Shown here: positions 26,127 to 36,155 of the stretch, in pieces
Layout of the letters: the number at the start of each line of letters is the position of its first letter
How positions within the stretch are numbered: position 1 is the stretch's first letter
Source: CAZUYC01 sp964624475
GTDB taxonomy: Bacteria; Myxococcota_A; UBA9160; SMWR01
Assembly (NCBI GenBank): GCA_964624475.1
Contig: CAZUYC010000015.1
Span: forward strand, 29,166 to 93,165
DNA: 64,000 nucleotides
Direction of reading: 5' to 3'
Position numbers and translations under genes: made by a program
The notes under the pieces: model-generated
What the model saw: only the letters and a program-made list of their open reading frames with translations
Told to the model about the DNA's origin: nothing
Database searches by the model: none

Positions 26127-26449
26127 CGAGTCCTCCGCTCCGGCTGGAGGTGAGTATCGCCGGAAGGGAGGCCCCTTCCGGCGCCGCAGCACAGAGCCGA
26201 AGGCGGCCATGAAGCAGCGATACGTTTGCGGTCGAACTCGCGCGAGGCCGTTCCGTTCCCACATCTCCCGTAGAGCGGGAACGGGAATCTGGAAGCTGGA
26301 GCGCAACTCACCAGTCCAACACGGCGAGCTCGGAGTTGTCAACTATGATCCGTACACCCCATCCCCGGGCGATCGGGCTCGCCCGCTCGGTCGACCCCCG
26401 CGGCCCCTGACCCGCGAGTCCCACCGCTGAGCTTCCTCCCCAGCGCTAG
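26127..26449. other. gene-poor stretch inside the mobile-element graveyard
   Basis: No convincing gene. It contains the perfect hairpin at 26158-26183. A short open frame from the ATG at 26209 (MKQRYVCGRTRARPFRSHIS) has no recognisable homology or ribosome site. The sequence is probably debris from the flanking insertion sequences. Confidence 0.4.
26158..26183. repeat. perfect 11-bp inverted repeat
   Basis: CGCCGGAAGGG and CCCTTCCGGCG flank the 4-base loop AGGC. There is no T run, so it is not a typical intrinsic terminator. It may be an end or subterminal hairpin of one of the degraded insertion sequences, downstream of the transposase remnant. Confidence 0.6.
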
Positions 26450-26521
26450 ACTCGCGTCGCCGGCACGCTTCGAGCGGCGGAGGGAGAGCGCGTCTTCAAC
26501 GATGACGAGAAGGCCCTGCGT

Positions 26522-26674
26522 GTGAGCGCAGCGATCGAGCAGTCGATCGTACGCCTGCGGCTCGAGAGCCAGGGCGAGTTCGTCGCCCTGATCAACGCGA
26601 TCGAGATGCAGCTCGAATCCTGCCAGCCCGTCGAGAAGGTCATGCGGCTCCTGGCCGACGCCTTGCTCGCCTAG
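26522..26674 (+). CDS. possible small protein, unknown
   Basis: A GTG at 26522 opens 50 residues starting VSAAIEQSIVRLRLESQGEF and ending RLLADALLA. The frame is open further upstream to 26450 but has no start there. Composition is protein-like (helical, Glu/Ala/Leu, balanced charges) and unlike an antisense shadow, but I recognise no family. It may be the C-terminal remnant of a longer mobile-element protein. Confidence 0.25.
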   Translation: MSAAIEQSIVRLRLESQGEFVALINAIEMQLESCQPVEKVMRLLADALLA

Positions 26675-26850
26675 GCCGAGGCCCGGGGCCTCGATGCGAA
26701 GCGACTCCGTCTCGCCCAGCGCCTCGACACCCTCGTCCACCGAATCCGCACACGCTCTTCTCTTTCACACGCTTCGGCAGTCGATCCACCACAAGGTGGC
26801 TTGCGAGCAACATTGAGAGGCTCATGTCTTTGCCAAACCCCTCCGCACAA

Positions 26851-27130
26851 CAGATAGGAAAGTCGATGGCTGAGCGCCGTTAGGTTGTAGCGATCATCCT
26901 TCGAAAGGGTCACGTCGGCGCAGGTCAGGCGGCCGGGGCTCTTGTTGCACACCACCAGGGTGTGCCCCTGCTCGTCGCGCTCGTCCATGTGGGCGGCCCG
27001 GTACGGGGCCACCTCGACCGCCAGGGCCTTCACCAGCATCCGACGAGCCCCTCGCGAGCGAGCTCGTCCAGCGTGAACCCCTCGTAGCCCTCTTCCCTCG
27101 ATTCCTTCCTCTCGATTGCCTTCAGCACTG
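26851..27130 (-). pseudogene. N-terminal remnant of an IS256-family transposase
   Basis: Read leftward, one frame gives EGYEGFTLDELAREG, and a shift near 27035 continues with RMLVKALAVEVAPYRAAHMD and then ERDEQGHTLVV before decaying. Order and wording match the conserved N-terminal region of IS256 transposases (L-x-x-L-x-x-x-x-x-x-x-M-L-x-x-A-L-x-x-E-V-x-x-Y, then E-R-D-E-x-G-x-x-L-V-V-R-N). The catalytic DDE domain is absent. This is a separate element from the IS4-like and DUF6788-associated remnants nearby. Confidence 0.5.
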
Positions 27131-27438
27131 GGTGGCGTCTCCTTCTCCTCGGCCTCCGCCGGAGTCTCGTTTGGTCACGCGGAAGGCTGCGCCGCCACAC
27201 CGATTCGAGCACGACACTTCTGGGTATCTCTCCAGCTCTCCCTGACCTGGCGATGCTGGCCTACCGTGCGATGATCCTGGCCGCTGTGCTCGTCATCGCG
27301 TCGGTGGGAAGACTCCGCTCTTCGGGCCTCGAGGACGCCTGCCAGGTGTTCCTCGGGGTTGGGCAAGCGGCGTTTCCGGGCGAGATGGCCGAGCAGCCCG
27401 CGGCGCTCCACGCCGACGTGCCCACCGGCGAGTTCTGA

Positions 27439-28896
<1,458 letters not shown>

Positions 28897-28915
28897 CCTC
28901 GTTCGCGGGTGCGAA

Positions 28916-30523
28916 GTGAGTCAGGCGCAGGGCAGGAGCTACGACGCGATCGTGATCGGCGGCGGCCACAACGGCCTCACCGCGGCCGCCTACCTCGCCC
29001 GCGCGGGACAGAGGACGCTCGTCCTCGAGCGTCGCGAGATCGTCGGCGGCTGCTGCGTCACCGAGGAGATCGCCCCCGGCTGCCGCGCCTCGACGACTTC
29101 CTACATCGCCAGCATGCTCCGGCCCGAGGTGATCCGCGACCTCGACCTCGGCTCGCACGGCCTTCGCATGCTCCCCTGCGAGCCGGGGCTCCAGGTGGTG
29201 CTGCCCGGCGGCATCGCGATTCCGTGGTGGACCGACAATGCGCGGACCGTGACCGAGATCGAGCGCTTCTCGAAGCGGGACGCCGCCACCTTCCTGCGGG
29301 TCGACGCGCAGCTGAAGAAGCTCGCGCGCTACCTCCAGCCGTTCTTCCTGGAGCCGCCCCCCGACGTCGGCGCGCGCGGCCTCGGGGGGCTCCTGGAGCT
29401 GCTGCGGGTCGGCAAGCGCTTCCGTCGCATCAGCGGGGACGAGATCGCCCAGATGGTCTCGTTCATGACCGGAAGCCTCGGGGACTTCCTCGACCGCCAC
29501 TACGAGTCGGAGCAGGTCAAGACGCTGATCCTGGCCAACAACGTCTACGGGAAGCACGGCGGCCCCTACCAGAACGGCAGCGCGCTCGGCCTCCTCTTCC
29601 ACCTCCTCTCGGGCGGCGAGCACGGCCTGCAGGGATTCTTCGGGCACGTGATCGGGGGCATGGGCTCGATCACCCGGGCGATGGCCGCCGCCGGCCAGAA
29701 GCTCGGCGTCGAGATCGCCACGTCGTCGCCGGTCGAGCGGATCCTGGTGCGCGACGGCCAGACCCGGGGCGTCGCGCTGGAGGACGGCACGGAGATCGCC
29801 GCGGACCGGGTCCTGTCGAACGCCGACCCGAAGCGGACCTTCCTCGGCCTGCTCGACGCGTCCGAGCTTCCGGAGGATTTCAGGAGCGCGATCGACGGGA
29901 TCAAGATGGCGGGGCCGTGCGCCAAGGTGAACCTGGTCCTCGGCCAGGAGCCCCGGGTCCTGGGCATGCCGGACGACGCCGACCCGGGGCGCCGGTCGCT
30001 CTTCACGCTGGTGCCGTCGCTGGAGTTCGCGGAGCGCTGCTACGACACCGCCAAGCTCGGAGAGATCCCGGAGGAGCTGTGGGTCGACTGCGTGGTAGCC
30101 TCGAACGTCGACGACAGCCTGGCGCCCCGGGGCAAGCACGTCATGACCTGCTTCGTGCAGTACGTCCCGTACCGCCTCGCGCGGGGCGGCTGGGACGAGA
30201 GCCGCGAGTCGCTCGGCGACCGCGTCGTGGAGACGATCGCCCGGTATGCCCCGAACGTCGCGAGCTCGATCGAAGCCCGGCAGGTGCTGACGCCCCTCGA
30301 TCTGGAGCGCACCTACGGCCTGACCGAGGGCAACATCTTCCACGGCGACCTGGTGCTGGAGCAGCTCTTCTTCATGCGTCCTGTTCCCGGCTGGGCCCGC
30401 TACCGCACGCCCGTGCGCGGGCTCTATCTATGCGGCGCGGGCGCGCATCCGGGGGGTGGCGTGACCGGGGCGCCGGGCTACAACGCCGCCCACCAGGTCC
30501 TCAGGGATCTCGGGCGCGGATGA
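28916..30523 (+). CDS. PYROXD2/phytoene-dehydrogenase-like FAD oxidoreductase, paralogue 1
   Basis: 535 residues from a GTG at 28916. N-terminal Rossmann FAD site AIVIGGGHNGLTAAAYLARA with VLERREIVGG. A mid-protein GGMGSITRAMA segment and the C-terminal second FAD motif LYLCGAGAHPGGGVTGAPGY match the CrtI/PYROXD2 flavoprotein family, whose bacterial members mostly lack known substrates. TYGLTEGNIFHGDL near the end is shared with the two paralogues downstream (GNIFHGEL and GGHVHHGEH). It starts the run of overlapping genes to 36051 and is 16 bases from the next gene. It likely oxidises an amine or an unsaturated carbon skeleton in the cytosol. Confidence 0.85.
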   Translation: MSQAQGRSYDAIVIGGGHNGLTAAAYLARAGQRTLVLERREIVGGCCVTEEIAPGCRASTTSYIASMLRPEVIRDLDLGSHGLRMLPCEPGLQVVLPGGIAIPWWTDNARTVTEIERFSKRDAATFLRVDAQLKKLARYLQPFFLEPPPDVGARGLGGLLELLRVGKRFRRISGDEIAQMVSFMTGSLGDFLDRHYESEQVKTLILANNVYGKHGGPYQNGSALGLLFHLLSGGEHGLQGFFGHVIGGMGSITRAMAAAGQKLGVEIATSSPVERILVRDGQTRGVALEDGTEIAADRVLSNADPKRTFLGLLDASELPEDFRSAIDGIKMAGPCAKVNLVLGQEPRVLGMPDDADPGRRSLFTLVPSLEFAERCYDTAKLGEIPEELWVDCVVASNVDDSLAPRGKHVMTCFVQYVPYRLARGGWDESRESLGDRVVETIARYAPNVASSIEARQVLTPLDLERTYGLTEGNIFHGDLVLEQLFFMRPVPGWARYRTPVRGLYLCGAGAHPGGGVTGAPGYNAAHQVLRDLGRG

Positions 30524-30539
30524 GATCCAGGGCGTTCCC

Positions 30540-31715
30540 ATGCGGGCCGGGGCCAGGACGGCGGATTTCATCGTCATCGGCGCGGGCGTCGTCGGCGCCT
30601 CCATCGCCTTCCATCTCGTGAAGCGCAAGGCGGGTCGCGTGCTCGTGCTCGACAAGGGCCTGGCGGCGCAGGGGAGCAGCAGCCGCTCGTCGGCGCTCGT
30701 GCGCATGCACTACACCCTGCCGCAGGAGGTGCAGCTGGCGCGGAAGAGCCTGGAGATCTTCACGAGCTGGGAGGACTACGTCGGCCGCCCCGGCTCCTTC
30801 AAGAAGCTCGGCTTCATCCGCCTCGTCCCCGAGAGCGAGACCCTGAGCCTGAAGAAGAACGTGGAGATGCAGCGCGAGCTCGGCGTCAACACGCGCCTGA
30901 TCTCGGCGCAGGAGGTGAAGGAGATCGAGCCGGATTGGAGGGTCGACGACATCGAGGCCGCCGCCTACGAGCCGGACTCGGGCTACGGAGACGGCGCGGT
31001 CACCGCCAACGATTTCCTCGAGCGCGCCCGGGAGATGGGAGCGGAGTTCCGCCCGCGCACACGGGTCACCGCGTTCGCGGTCGAGGGGGACCGGGTTCGC
31101 GGCGTCGTCACGGACCAGGGGAAGCTCGAGGCGCCGGTCGTGATCTCGGCCGCCGGCCCCTGGTCGATCCCGCTCTTCCGCGGCGTCGACTTCGAGCTGC
31201 CGATCGAGCCCGAGTACCACCGCGTGGCGATCCTCGAGAACCCGCCCGGGATGCGGGGGGGCGGCTGCGCCCTGATCGACTCGATCGCCTCGATGTACCT
31301 GCGCTCCGAGGGGCCCGGCATGACCCTGGTCGGCGAGTTCGTCGGCCCGCGCGACGTCGATCCGGACGACTTCCCGCAGTCGGTCTCCACCGAGGAGATG
31401 GCCGAGATCGCCCTGCTGGGCGCGTGGCGCATCCCGGCGCTGGACCACTGCGGGCTCGTCCGAGGGGTGACGGGCCTCTACGACATGACGCCCGACCAGC
31501 GACCGCTCCTCGGACCGACGCCCGGCGTGGAGGGGTTGCACCTGGCTGCTGGCTTCTCGGGGATGGGCTACAAGATCTCGCCCGCGGTGGGGCTCACGAT
31601 CGCGGAGCTGCTGCTCGACGGGAGGAGCCGGACGGTGGACCTGTCGATCTTCGACCCCGGGCGCTTCGCCGCGGGGCGGCCGATCCGCGCCCCGCACGAA
31701 TACTCGGACGAGTAG
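30540..31715 (+). CDS. FAD-dependent amine/amino-acid oxidase (DAO family, sarcosine oxidase beta-like)
   Basis: 391 residues. N-terminal dinucleotide motif FIVIGAGVVGASIAFHLVKR, then SSSRSSALVRMHYTLPQEVQ (the covalent or near-FAD segment of the family), LISAQEVKEIEPDW and a C-terminal GLYDMTPDQRPLLGPTPGVEG followed by AAGFSGMGYKISPAVG, which is the classic DAO signature of SoxB, dimethylglycine and glycine oxidases. It oxidises a secondary or tertiary amine, releasing formaldehyde or an imine. The next gene, a GcvT-like folate protein 6 bases downstream, would accept a one-carbon unit, as in dimethylglycine/sarcosine dehydrogenases, where the two domains are fused. Confidence 0.88.
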   Translation: MRAGARTADFIVIGAGVVGASIAFHLVKRKAGRVLVLDKGLAAQGSSSRSSALVRMHYTLPQEVQLARKSLEIFTSWEDYVGRPGSFKKLGFIRLVPESETLSLKKNVEMQRELGVNTRLISAQEVKEIEPDWRVDDIEAAAYEPDSGYGDGAVTANDFLERAREMGAEFRPRTRVTAFAVEGDRVRGVVTDQGKLEAPVVISAAGPWSIPLFRGVDFELPIEPEYHRVAILENPPGMRGGGCALIDSIASMYLRSEGPGMTLVGEFVGPRDVDPDDFPQSVSTEEMAEIALLGAWRIPALDHCGLVRGVTGLYDMTPDQRPLLGPTPGVEGLHLAAGFSGMGYKISPAVGLTIAELLLDGRSRTVDLSIFDPGRFAAGRPIRAPHEYSDE

Positions 31716-31721
31716 CTCGCC

Positions 31722-32912
31722 ATGCCGCTCGAATCCCCGTTCCACGCGCGCATCGCTCCTCTGTGCACCAGCTACGCCTGGAAGCAGTGGGGCGGCTATT
31801 ACGCCGTCAACCACTTCGGCGAGACGCATCTGCCCGAGTACTGGGCCTTCCGCGAGGCCTGCGCCGTCACCGACGTCACGCCGCTCCTCAAGTACGAGAT
31901 CGAGGGCAAGGACGCCGCGCGGCTGCTCTCGCGCATGCTGGTGCGCAGCGTAGAGGGCATCCAGGTGGGGCGCGTGGCCTACGCCTGCTGGTGCGACGAG
32001 AGCGGCAAGGTCATCGACGACGGCACGCTGAGCCGCCTCGGCGAGGAGCGCTTCTTCCTCACCGCCGCGGAGCCGACCCTCTCGTGGCTGGGCCGCCTTG
32101 CCCGCGGCCTGGAGGTCGAGATCGCGGACCGGAGCGAGGAGATCGCTGCACTCTCGCTCCAGGGCCCCACCTCGCGCGACGTCCTCCGGCGCTGCAGCGA
32201 CGCCGACCTGGACGCGCTCAAGTTCTTTCGGACGGCGGAAGCCAGGCTCGACGGCATCGACCTGCGGATCAGCCGCACCGGCTACACCGGGGACCTCGGC
32301 TACGAGCTGTGGTGCGATGCGCCGGACGCGCCGAAGCTCTGGGACGCCCTGATCCGCGCCGGGCGCGCCCACGGCCTCGAGCCCGCGGGCATCGAGGCCC
32401 TCGACATGGTGCGCATCGAGGCGGGCTTCATCATGCTCGGCGTCGACTACTACTCCTCGCCGCGCGTCACCATCGACACGCGTCGCTCGACGCCCTACGA
32501 GATCGGGCTCGATTGGTGCGTCGAGCTCGACCGCGATGCGTTCCTCGGGCAGGAGGCGCTGCGGGTAGAGGCCGCGCGCGGCGCGGCCTGGAAGATGGTC
32601 GGAGTCGAGGCCGACTGGCTCGAGATCGAGGAGCTCTACGCGGGCTACGACCTCCCCCCCGCGCTCGCGCCCGCCGCGTCCCGCGTGGCGCTGCCCTTGT
32701 ACGCGGACGGCCGCTTCGTCGGTCAGGTGACGAGCAGCGTGTGGTCGCCGCTGCTCAAGCGCTACCTCGGCCTGGCGAGCGTCAAGGCCTCTCACGCGGG
32801 CCTCGGAACGAAGGTCGAGCTCGAGCACACCGCGCTCTACGAGCGGCGCACGGTCACGGCGAGGATCGTCGAGCGTCCCTTCTTCGATCCCGAGCGCAAG
32901 AGGACGCCCTGA
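31722..32912 (+). CDS. GcvT-like folate-dependent aminomethyltransferase/demethylase
   Basis: 396 residues. Aminomethyltransferase fold: REACAVTDVTPLLKYEIEG (the family AxxDxS/T-type loop), YACWCDESGKVIDDGTL, LSLQGPTSRDVL, RTGYTGDLGYELWC and MVRIEAGFIMLGVDYY, all GcvT/YgfZ/DmdA hallmarks. The C-terminal barrel ends with GLGTKVELEH and TVTARIVERPFF. It probably uses tetrahydrofolate to take up a methyl or methylene group generated by the FAD oxidase just upstream. It is not the glycine-cleavage T protein by context, since no GcvH/GcvP is nearby. The stop shares a base with the next ATG (TGATG), so translation is coupled. Confidence 0.85.
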   Translation: MPLESPFHARIAPLCTSYAWKQWGGYYAVNHFGETHLPEYWAFREACAVTDVTPLLKYEIEGKDAARLLSRMLVRSVEGIQVGRVAYACWCDESGKVIDDGTLSRLGEERFFLTAAEPTLSWLGRLARGLEVEIADRSEEIAALSLQGPTSRDVLRRCSDADLDALKFFRTAEARLDGIDLRISRTGYTGDLGYELWCDAPDAPKLWDALIRAGRAHGLEPAGIEALDMVRIEAGFIMLGVDYYSSPRVTIDTRRSTPYEIGLDWCVELDRDAFLGQEALRVEAARGAAWKMVGVEADWLEIEELYAGYDLPPALAPAASRVALPLYADGRFVGQVTSSVWSPLLKRYLGLASVKASHAGLGTKVELEHTALYERRTVTARIVERPFFDPERKRTP

Positions 32913-34501
32913 TGGCCACGGTCCATGACGCGATCGTCGTCGGGGGCGGACACAACGGGCTGACCTGCGCCGCCTACCTGGCCCGGGCCGGACGCAAGGT
33001 GCTGGTCCTCGAACGGCGCCACATCCTGGGTGGCGCGACGGTCAGCGAGGAGACCTATCCGGGGTTCACCTTCTCGTCGTGCTCCTACGTGGTGAGCCTG
33101 CTGCGCCCGCAGATCATCCGCGAGCTGGAGCTCTCCAGGCACGGCCTCGAGATCCTGCCGCTCGACTGGACCTACTCGCCCTACGAGGACGGCGCCGCGC
33201 TGCTGCGCGGCCCCGACCCCGAGATGAACCGCCGCAACATCGCGCGCTTCTCGCCGCGCGACGCGGATCGCTACGCGCTCTTCGGCCAGGCCATGGGAGA
33301 GCTCGGGCGACTGGTCAAGCCGCTGATCGAGGCGCCGACACCCGACCCCTCCCGCCTCGACCTCAGGACGATCCTCGAGCTGCTGCGGCTGGGCCGGCGA
33401 TTCCGGGCGCTCGGCGAGGACGCGATCGCCACGAACCTCAAGATGATGACGATGAGCGCCGTCGACTTCCTGAGCGAATGGTTCGAGTCCGAGCGCCTGA
33501 TCGGGCCGATGAGCGTGAGCGGCATCATCGGCACCTTCCTCGGCGTCCGATCGCCGGGAACCGCCTACGTGTTGCTCCACCACTACATGGGCGAGATCGA
33601 CGGCGCCTTCCGGGCCTGGGGGCTGCAGAAGGGCGGGACCGGCGGGGTGGCCATGGCCATCGCGCGCTCCGCGCAGGCCTTCGGCGCCGAGATCCGGACC
33701 TCGTCGCCGGTCGCGCGGATCCTGATCCGCGGGGGCGAGGCGCAGGGCGTCGTGCTGGAGAACGGCGACGAGCACTTCGCCAGGACGGTGATCAGCGGCG
33801 CCGACCCGCACCGCACCTTCCTCGGCATGGTCGGCGAGGAATGGCTCGACGCCGACTTCGCCCGGCAGATCCGGCGCTTCAAGATGCGCGGGTCGTCGGG
33901 AAAGGTGAATCTGGCGCTCGACTCCCTGCCCGAGCTCCCGGGCCTCGGGAGCGACTCCCCGGCGCTCAAGGGCGACATCACCATCTCGCCGAGCGTGGAC
34001 TACCTCGAGCGCGCGTACGACGACGCGAAGTACGGCCGCTTCTCGCGGCGGCCCTGCCTGGACTGCGTGATCCCGTCGCTCTCGGATCCGTCGGTGGCGC
34101 CGCCGGGCAAGCACGTGATGAGCATCTTCGTCCAGTACGCGCCCTACAAGCTGAAGGAGGGGCCGGCGGACTGGGAGAACCAGCGCGAGGCCTTCGGCGA
34201 TACGGTGCTCGACACGCTGGAGCGCTTCCTCCCGGGCATCCAGAAGCGCATCCTCCACCGCCAGGTGCTGACGCCGTGGGATCTCGAGCAGACCTACGGC
34301 CTGACCGAGGGCAACATCTTCCACGGCGAGCTGAGCCTGGAGCAGCTCGCCTTCCTGCGGCCGGTCGCGGGCTGGGCCCGCTACAAGACGCCGATCCGGA
34401 AGCTCTGGCTCTGCGGCTCGGGTGCGCACCCGGGTGGCGGAATCATGGCTGCGCCCGGGCAGCTGTGCGCGAGGACCATGCTGAGATCGAGGGCGCTATG
34501 A
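32912..34501 (+). CDS. PYROXD2-like FAD oxidoreductase, paralogue 2
   Basis: 529 residues from the ATG at 32912. FAD motif AIVVGGGHNGLTCAAYLARA followed by VLERRHILGGATVSEE, an internal GGTGGVAMAIA segment and the C-terminal LWLCGSGAHPGGGIMAAPG. It is clearly related to paralogue 1 along its length (shared DFLxxxFExExL, GKVNLAL, TYGLTEGNIFHGEL) but diverged, so duplication is old. Position between the GcvT-like gene and paralogue 3 with overlapping stop/start codons at both ends places it in one coupled operon. Substrate unknown. Confidence 0.85.
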   Translation: MATVHDAIVVGGGHNGLTCAAYLARAGRKVLVLERRHILGGATVSEETYPGFTFSSCSYVVSLLRPQIIRELELSRHGLEILPLDWTYSPYEDGAALLRGPDPEMNRRNIARFSPRDADRYALFGQAMGELGRLVKPLIEAPTPDPSRLDLRTILELLRLGRRFRALGEDAIATNLKMMTMSAVDFLSEWFESERLIGPMSVSGIIGTFLGVRSPGTAYVLLHHYMGEIDGAFRAWGLQKGGTGGVAMAIARSAQAFGAEIRTSSPVARILIRGGEAQGVVLENGDEHFARTVISGADPHRTFLGMVGEEWLDADFARQIRRFKMRGSSGKVNLALDSLPELPGLGSDSPALKGDITISPSVDYLERAYDDAKYGRFSRRPCLDCVIPSLSDPSVAPPGKHVMSIFVQYAPYKLKEGPADWENQREAFGDTVLDTLERFLPGIQKRILHRQVLTPWDLEQTYGLTEGNIFHGELSLEQLAFLRPVAGWARYKTPIRKLWLCGSGAHPGGGIMAAPGQLCARTMLRSRAL

Positions 34502-36051
34502 GCCACGCGATCGTCATCGGCGCGGGGCACAACGGGCTGGTCGCCGCCCTCCAGCTGGCGCGGGCCGGCCGCGAGGTCACCCTCGTCGAGCGGCGCAGCG
34601 ACGTGGGCGGGCTCTGCGCCGCGACCGGGCTCCACCCCGGTTTCACCGTCCCCGGCCTGCTCCACGACACCACGGGCGTGCGTCGCGACGTGGCCGCGGC
34701 GCTCGGCCTCTCGCGCTTCGGCCTCGAGTTCGAGGCGCAAGCGCCCGCCGTGCTCGCGGCGCACTCGGCGCACCGGGGAGTGGTCCTGCACGCCGACGGC
34801 CGGCGCTCTCGCGACGAGCTCGAGGCGCTGCACAAGGGCGACGGCGACGCCTACCTCCGCTGGCGCGCCTTCCTATCGCGTGTCCGCCGCTTCGTGGCGG
34901 GCGTGCTGGATCGGCCGCCGCCGTTGCTTCGACCGCGCTCGCTGCCGGAGCTGTGGAGCATTGGCAGGACGGGGCTCGGTCTCAAGCGCCTCGGCAACGC
35001 CGACATGCTCGAGCTGCTGCGCGTAGCACCCATGGGCTCGAGCGATTGGCTGCAGGAGTACTTCAGCGACCCGCTGCTTCCGGCGGCCCTCGCCGGGCCG
35101 GGGGTCACGGGCGCCTTCCTCGGGCCGCGGGCGGCCGGGAGTGCCGCCCGCGTGTTGCTCTACGAGTGCGTGCGCGGGCCGGAAGTGCGGGGCGGCCCTG
35201 CCGCGCTCACCGAATCGCTGCGGAAGGCCTTCGAGGCCGCGGGCGGGAAGATCCGATTGGAGGCGGAGGTCGCCCGGATCCTCGTCGAGAAGGGCGCGGT
35301 CGCCGGCGTGGGCTTCGTGGACGGGGGGAGCCTCGGGGCGTCGGTGGTGGTCGCGACCTGCGACCCGAAGCAGGCGCTGCTCGAGCTGGTCGAGCCGGGC
35401 GTGCTGCCGCTCCGGGTGGAGGAGCAGATCGGCGTCGTGCGCATGCGCGGGACGACGGCCAAGGTGAACCTCGCTCTCGACGGCCGGCTCTGCTTCCGCG
35501 GCCGCCCGGGGGAGCGGCACGGGCGAGCGTTCGTGGCGGACGACCTCGACGCGATCGAGCTCGCCTTCGACGCGGCCAAGTATCGCGCCTGCTCCGAGAG
35601 GCCCCACCTGGACGTCTGCGTGCCGAGCGCCGCAGACGCGTCGCTCGCGCCGGAGGGCAAGGACGTCGTGTCGATCCTCGCCCACTGCGCGCCGCACGAC
35701 CTCGAGGGCGGCTGGAGCGACGGAGCCCGCGCGAGCTTCGGGGACGCGGTCGTCGAGGCGCTCGAGCGCGTGGCACCCGGCACGAAGGACCGGATCGTGG
35801 CGCGCGAGGTCCTCTGCCCCGCGGACCTCGAGGCCCGCTACGGGCTCACGGGCGGACACGTCCACCACGGCGAGCACGCGCTCGATCAGCTGCTCTTCAT
35901 GCGTCCGGCGCCCGCGCTGGCGCGCTACGCGACCCCGATCGCGGGGCTCTACCTCGGCGGCAGCGGCTCCCATCCGGGCGGCGGCGTCACGGGTCGACCG
36001 GGCGCGCTCGCGGCGCAGGCGATCCTCGCGGGCCCCGGCAAGGCGGCGTAG
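34498..36051 (+). CDS. PYROXD2-like FAD oxidoreductase, paralogue 3
   Basis: 517 residues; the ATG at 34498 overlaps the previous stop (ATGA). It starts AIVIGAGHNGLVAALQLARA with VERRSDVGGLCA and ends LYLGGSGSHPGGGVTGRPG. It is the most divergent of the three: FxEGNIFHG is replaced by GGHVHHGEHALDQ, and the mid region is shorter. The last codons (GKAA) and the TAG stop lie inside the first copy of a 42-base dispersed repeat, so the end of the reading frame appears to be supplied by the repeat. It may form a heteromer with the upstream paralogues or use a different substrate. Confidence 0.83.
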   Translation: MSHAIVIGAGHNGLVAALQLARAGREVTLVERRSDVGGLCAATGLHPGFTVPGLLHDTTGVRRDVAAALGLSRFGLEFEAQAPAVLAAHSAHRGVVLHADGRRSRDELEALHKGDGDAYLRWRAFLSRVRRFVAGVLDRPPPLLRPRSLPELWSIGRTGLGLKRLGNADMLELLRVAPMGSSDWLQEYFSDPLLPAALAGPGVTGAFLGPRAAGSAARVLLYECVRGPEVRGGPAALTESLRKAFEAAGGKIRLEAEVARILVEKGAVAGVGFVDGGSLGASVVVATCDPKQALLELVEPGVLPLRVEEQIGVVRMRGTTAKVNLALDGRLCFRGRPGERHGRAFVADDLDAIELAFDAAKYRACSERPHLDVCVPSAADASLAPEGKDVVSILAHCAPHDLEGGWSDGARASFGDAVVEALERVAPGTKDRIVAREVLCPADLEARYGLTGGHVHHGEHALDQLLFMRPAPALARYATPIAGLYLGGSGSHPGGGVTGRPGALAAQAILAGPGKAA

Positions 36052-36140
36052 CCGCCGCGCAGCGAGGCGGAGCCGAGCGAAGAGCGGGCCTCCGCTCTGG
36101 CAAGGCGGCGTAGCCGCCGCGCAGCGAGGCGGAGCCGAGC
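36037..36140 (+). repeat. two 42-base direct copies of the dispersed GNA-loop repeat
   Basis: Copies at 36037-36078 and 36099-36140 are identical over 42 bases and separated by 20 bases. Each contains the perfect stem GGCGGC-GTA-GCCGCC (36042-36056 in copy 1) and the mini-stem GGC-GGA-GCC in the tail. The TAG stop of the upstream FAD gene (36049-36051) begins in the stem loop of copy 1. The second copy ends one base before a candidate extended -10 element for the next gene. Confidence 0.9.
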
Positions 36141-36149
36141 TGATAGAAT
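36141..36149 (+). promoter_or_regulatory. extended -10 element before the 36156 aminotransferase
   Basis: TGATAGAAT fits an extended -10 (TGn followed by TAGAAT). The ATG is only 6 bases further on, so the transcript would start at or next to the ATG and be leaderless; no Shine-Dalgarno sequence is present. The upstream -35 area is occupied by the dispersed repeat. Confidence 0.4.
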
Positions 36150-36155
36150 CGACAG

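Noticed and set aside
26158..26183. Perfect 11-bp hairpin considered as an intrinsic terminator
   Set aside because: No T run follows on either strand and no intact gene ends nearby; more likely part of a degraded insertion sequence.
27253..27438. 61-codon open frame before the POT transporter considered as a separate gene
   Set aside because: Its last part is in the same frame as the transporter and looks like that protein's N-terminus; the first part has no family or ribosome site.
31722..32912. GcvT-like protein considered as the glycine cleavage T protein
   Set aside because: No gcvH or gcvP nearby and the gene is coupled to FAD oxidoreductases; a dimethylglycine/sarcosine-type demethylation role fits better.
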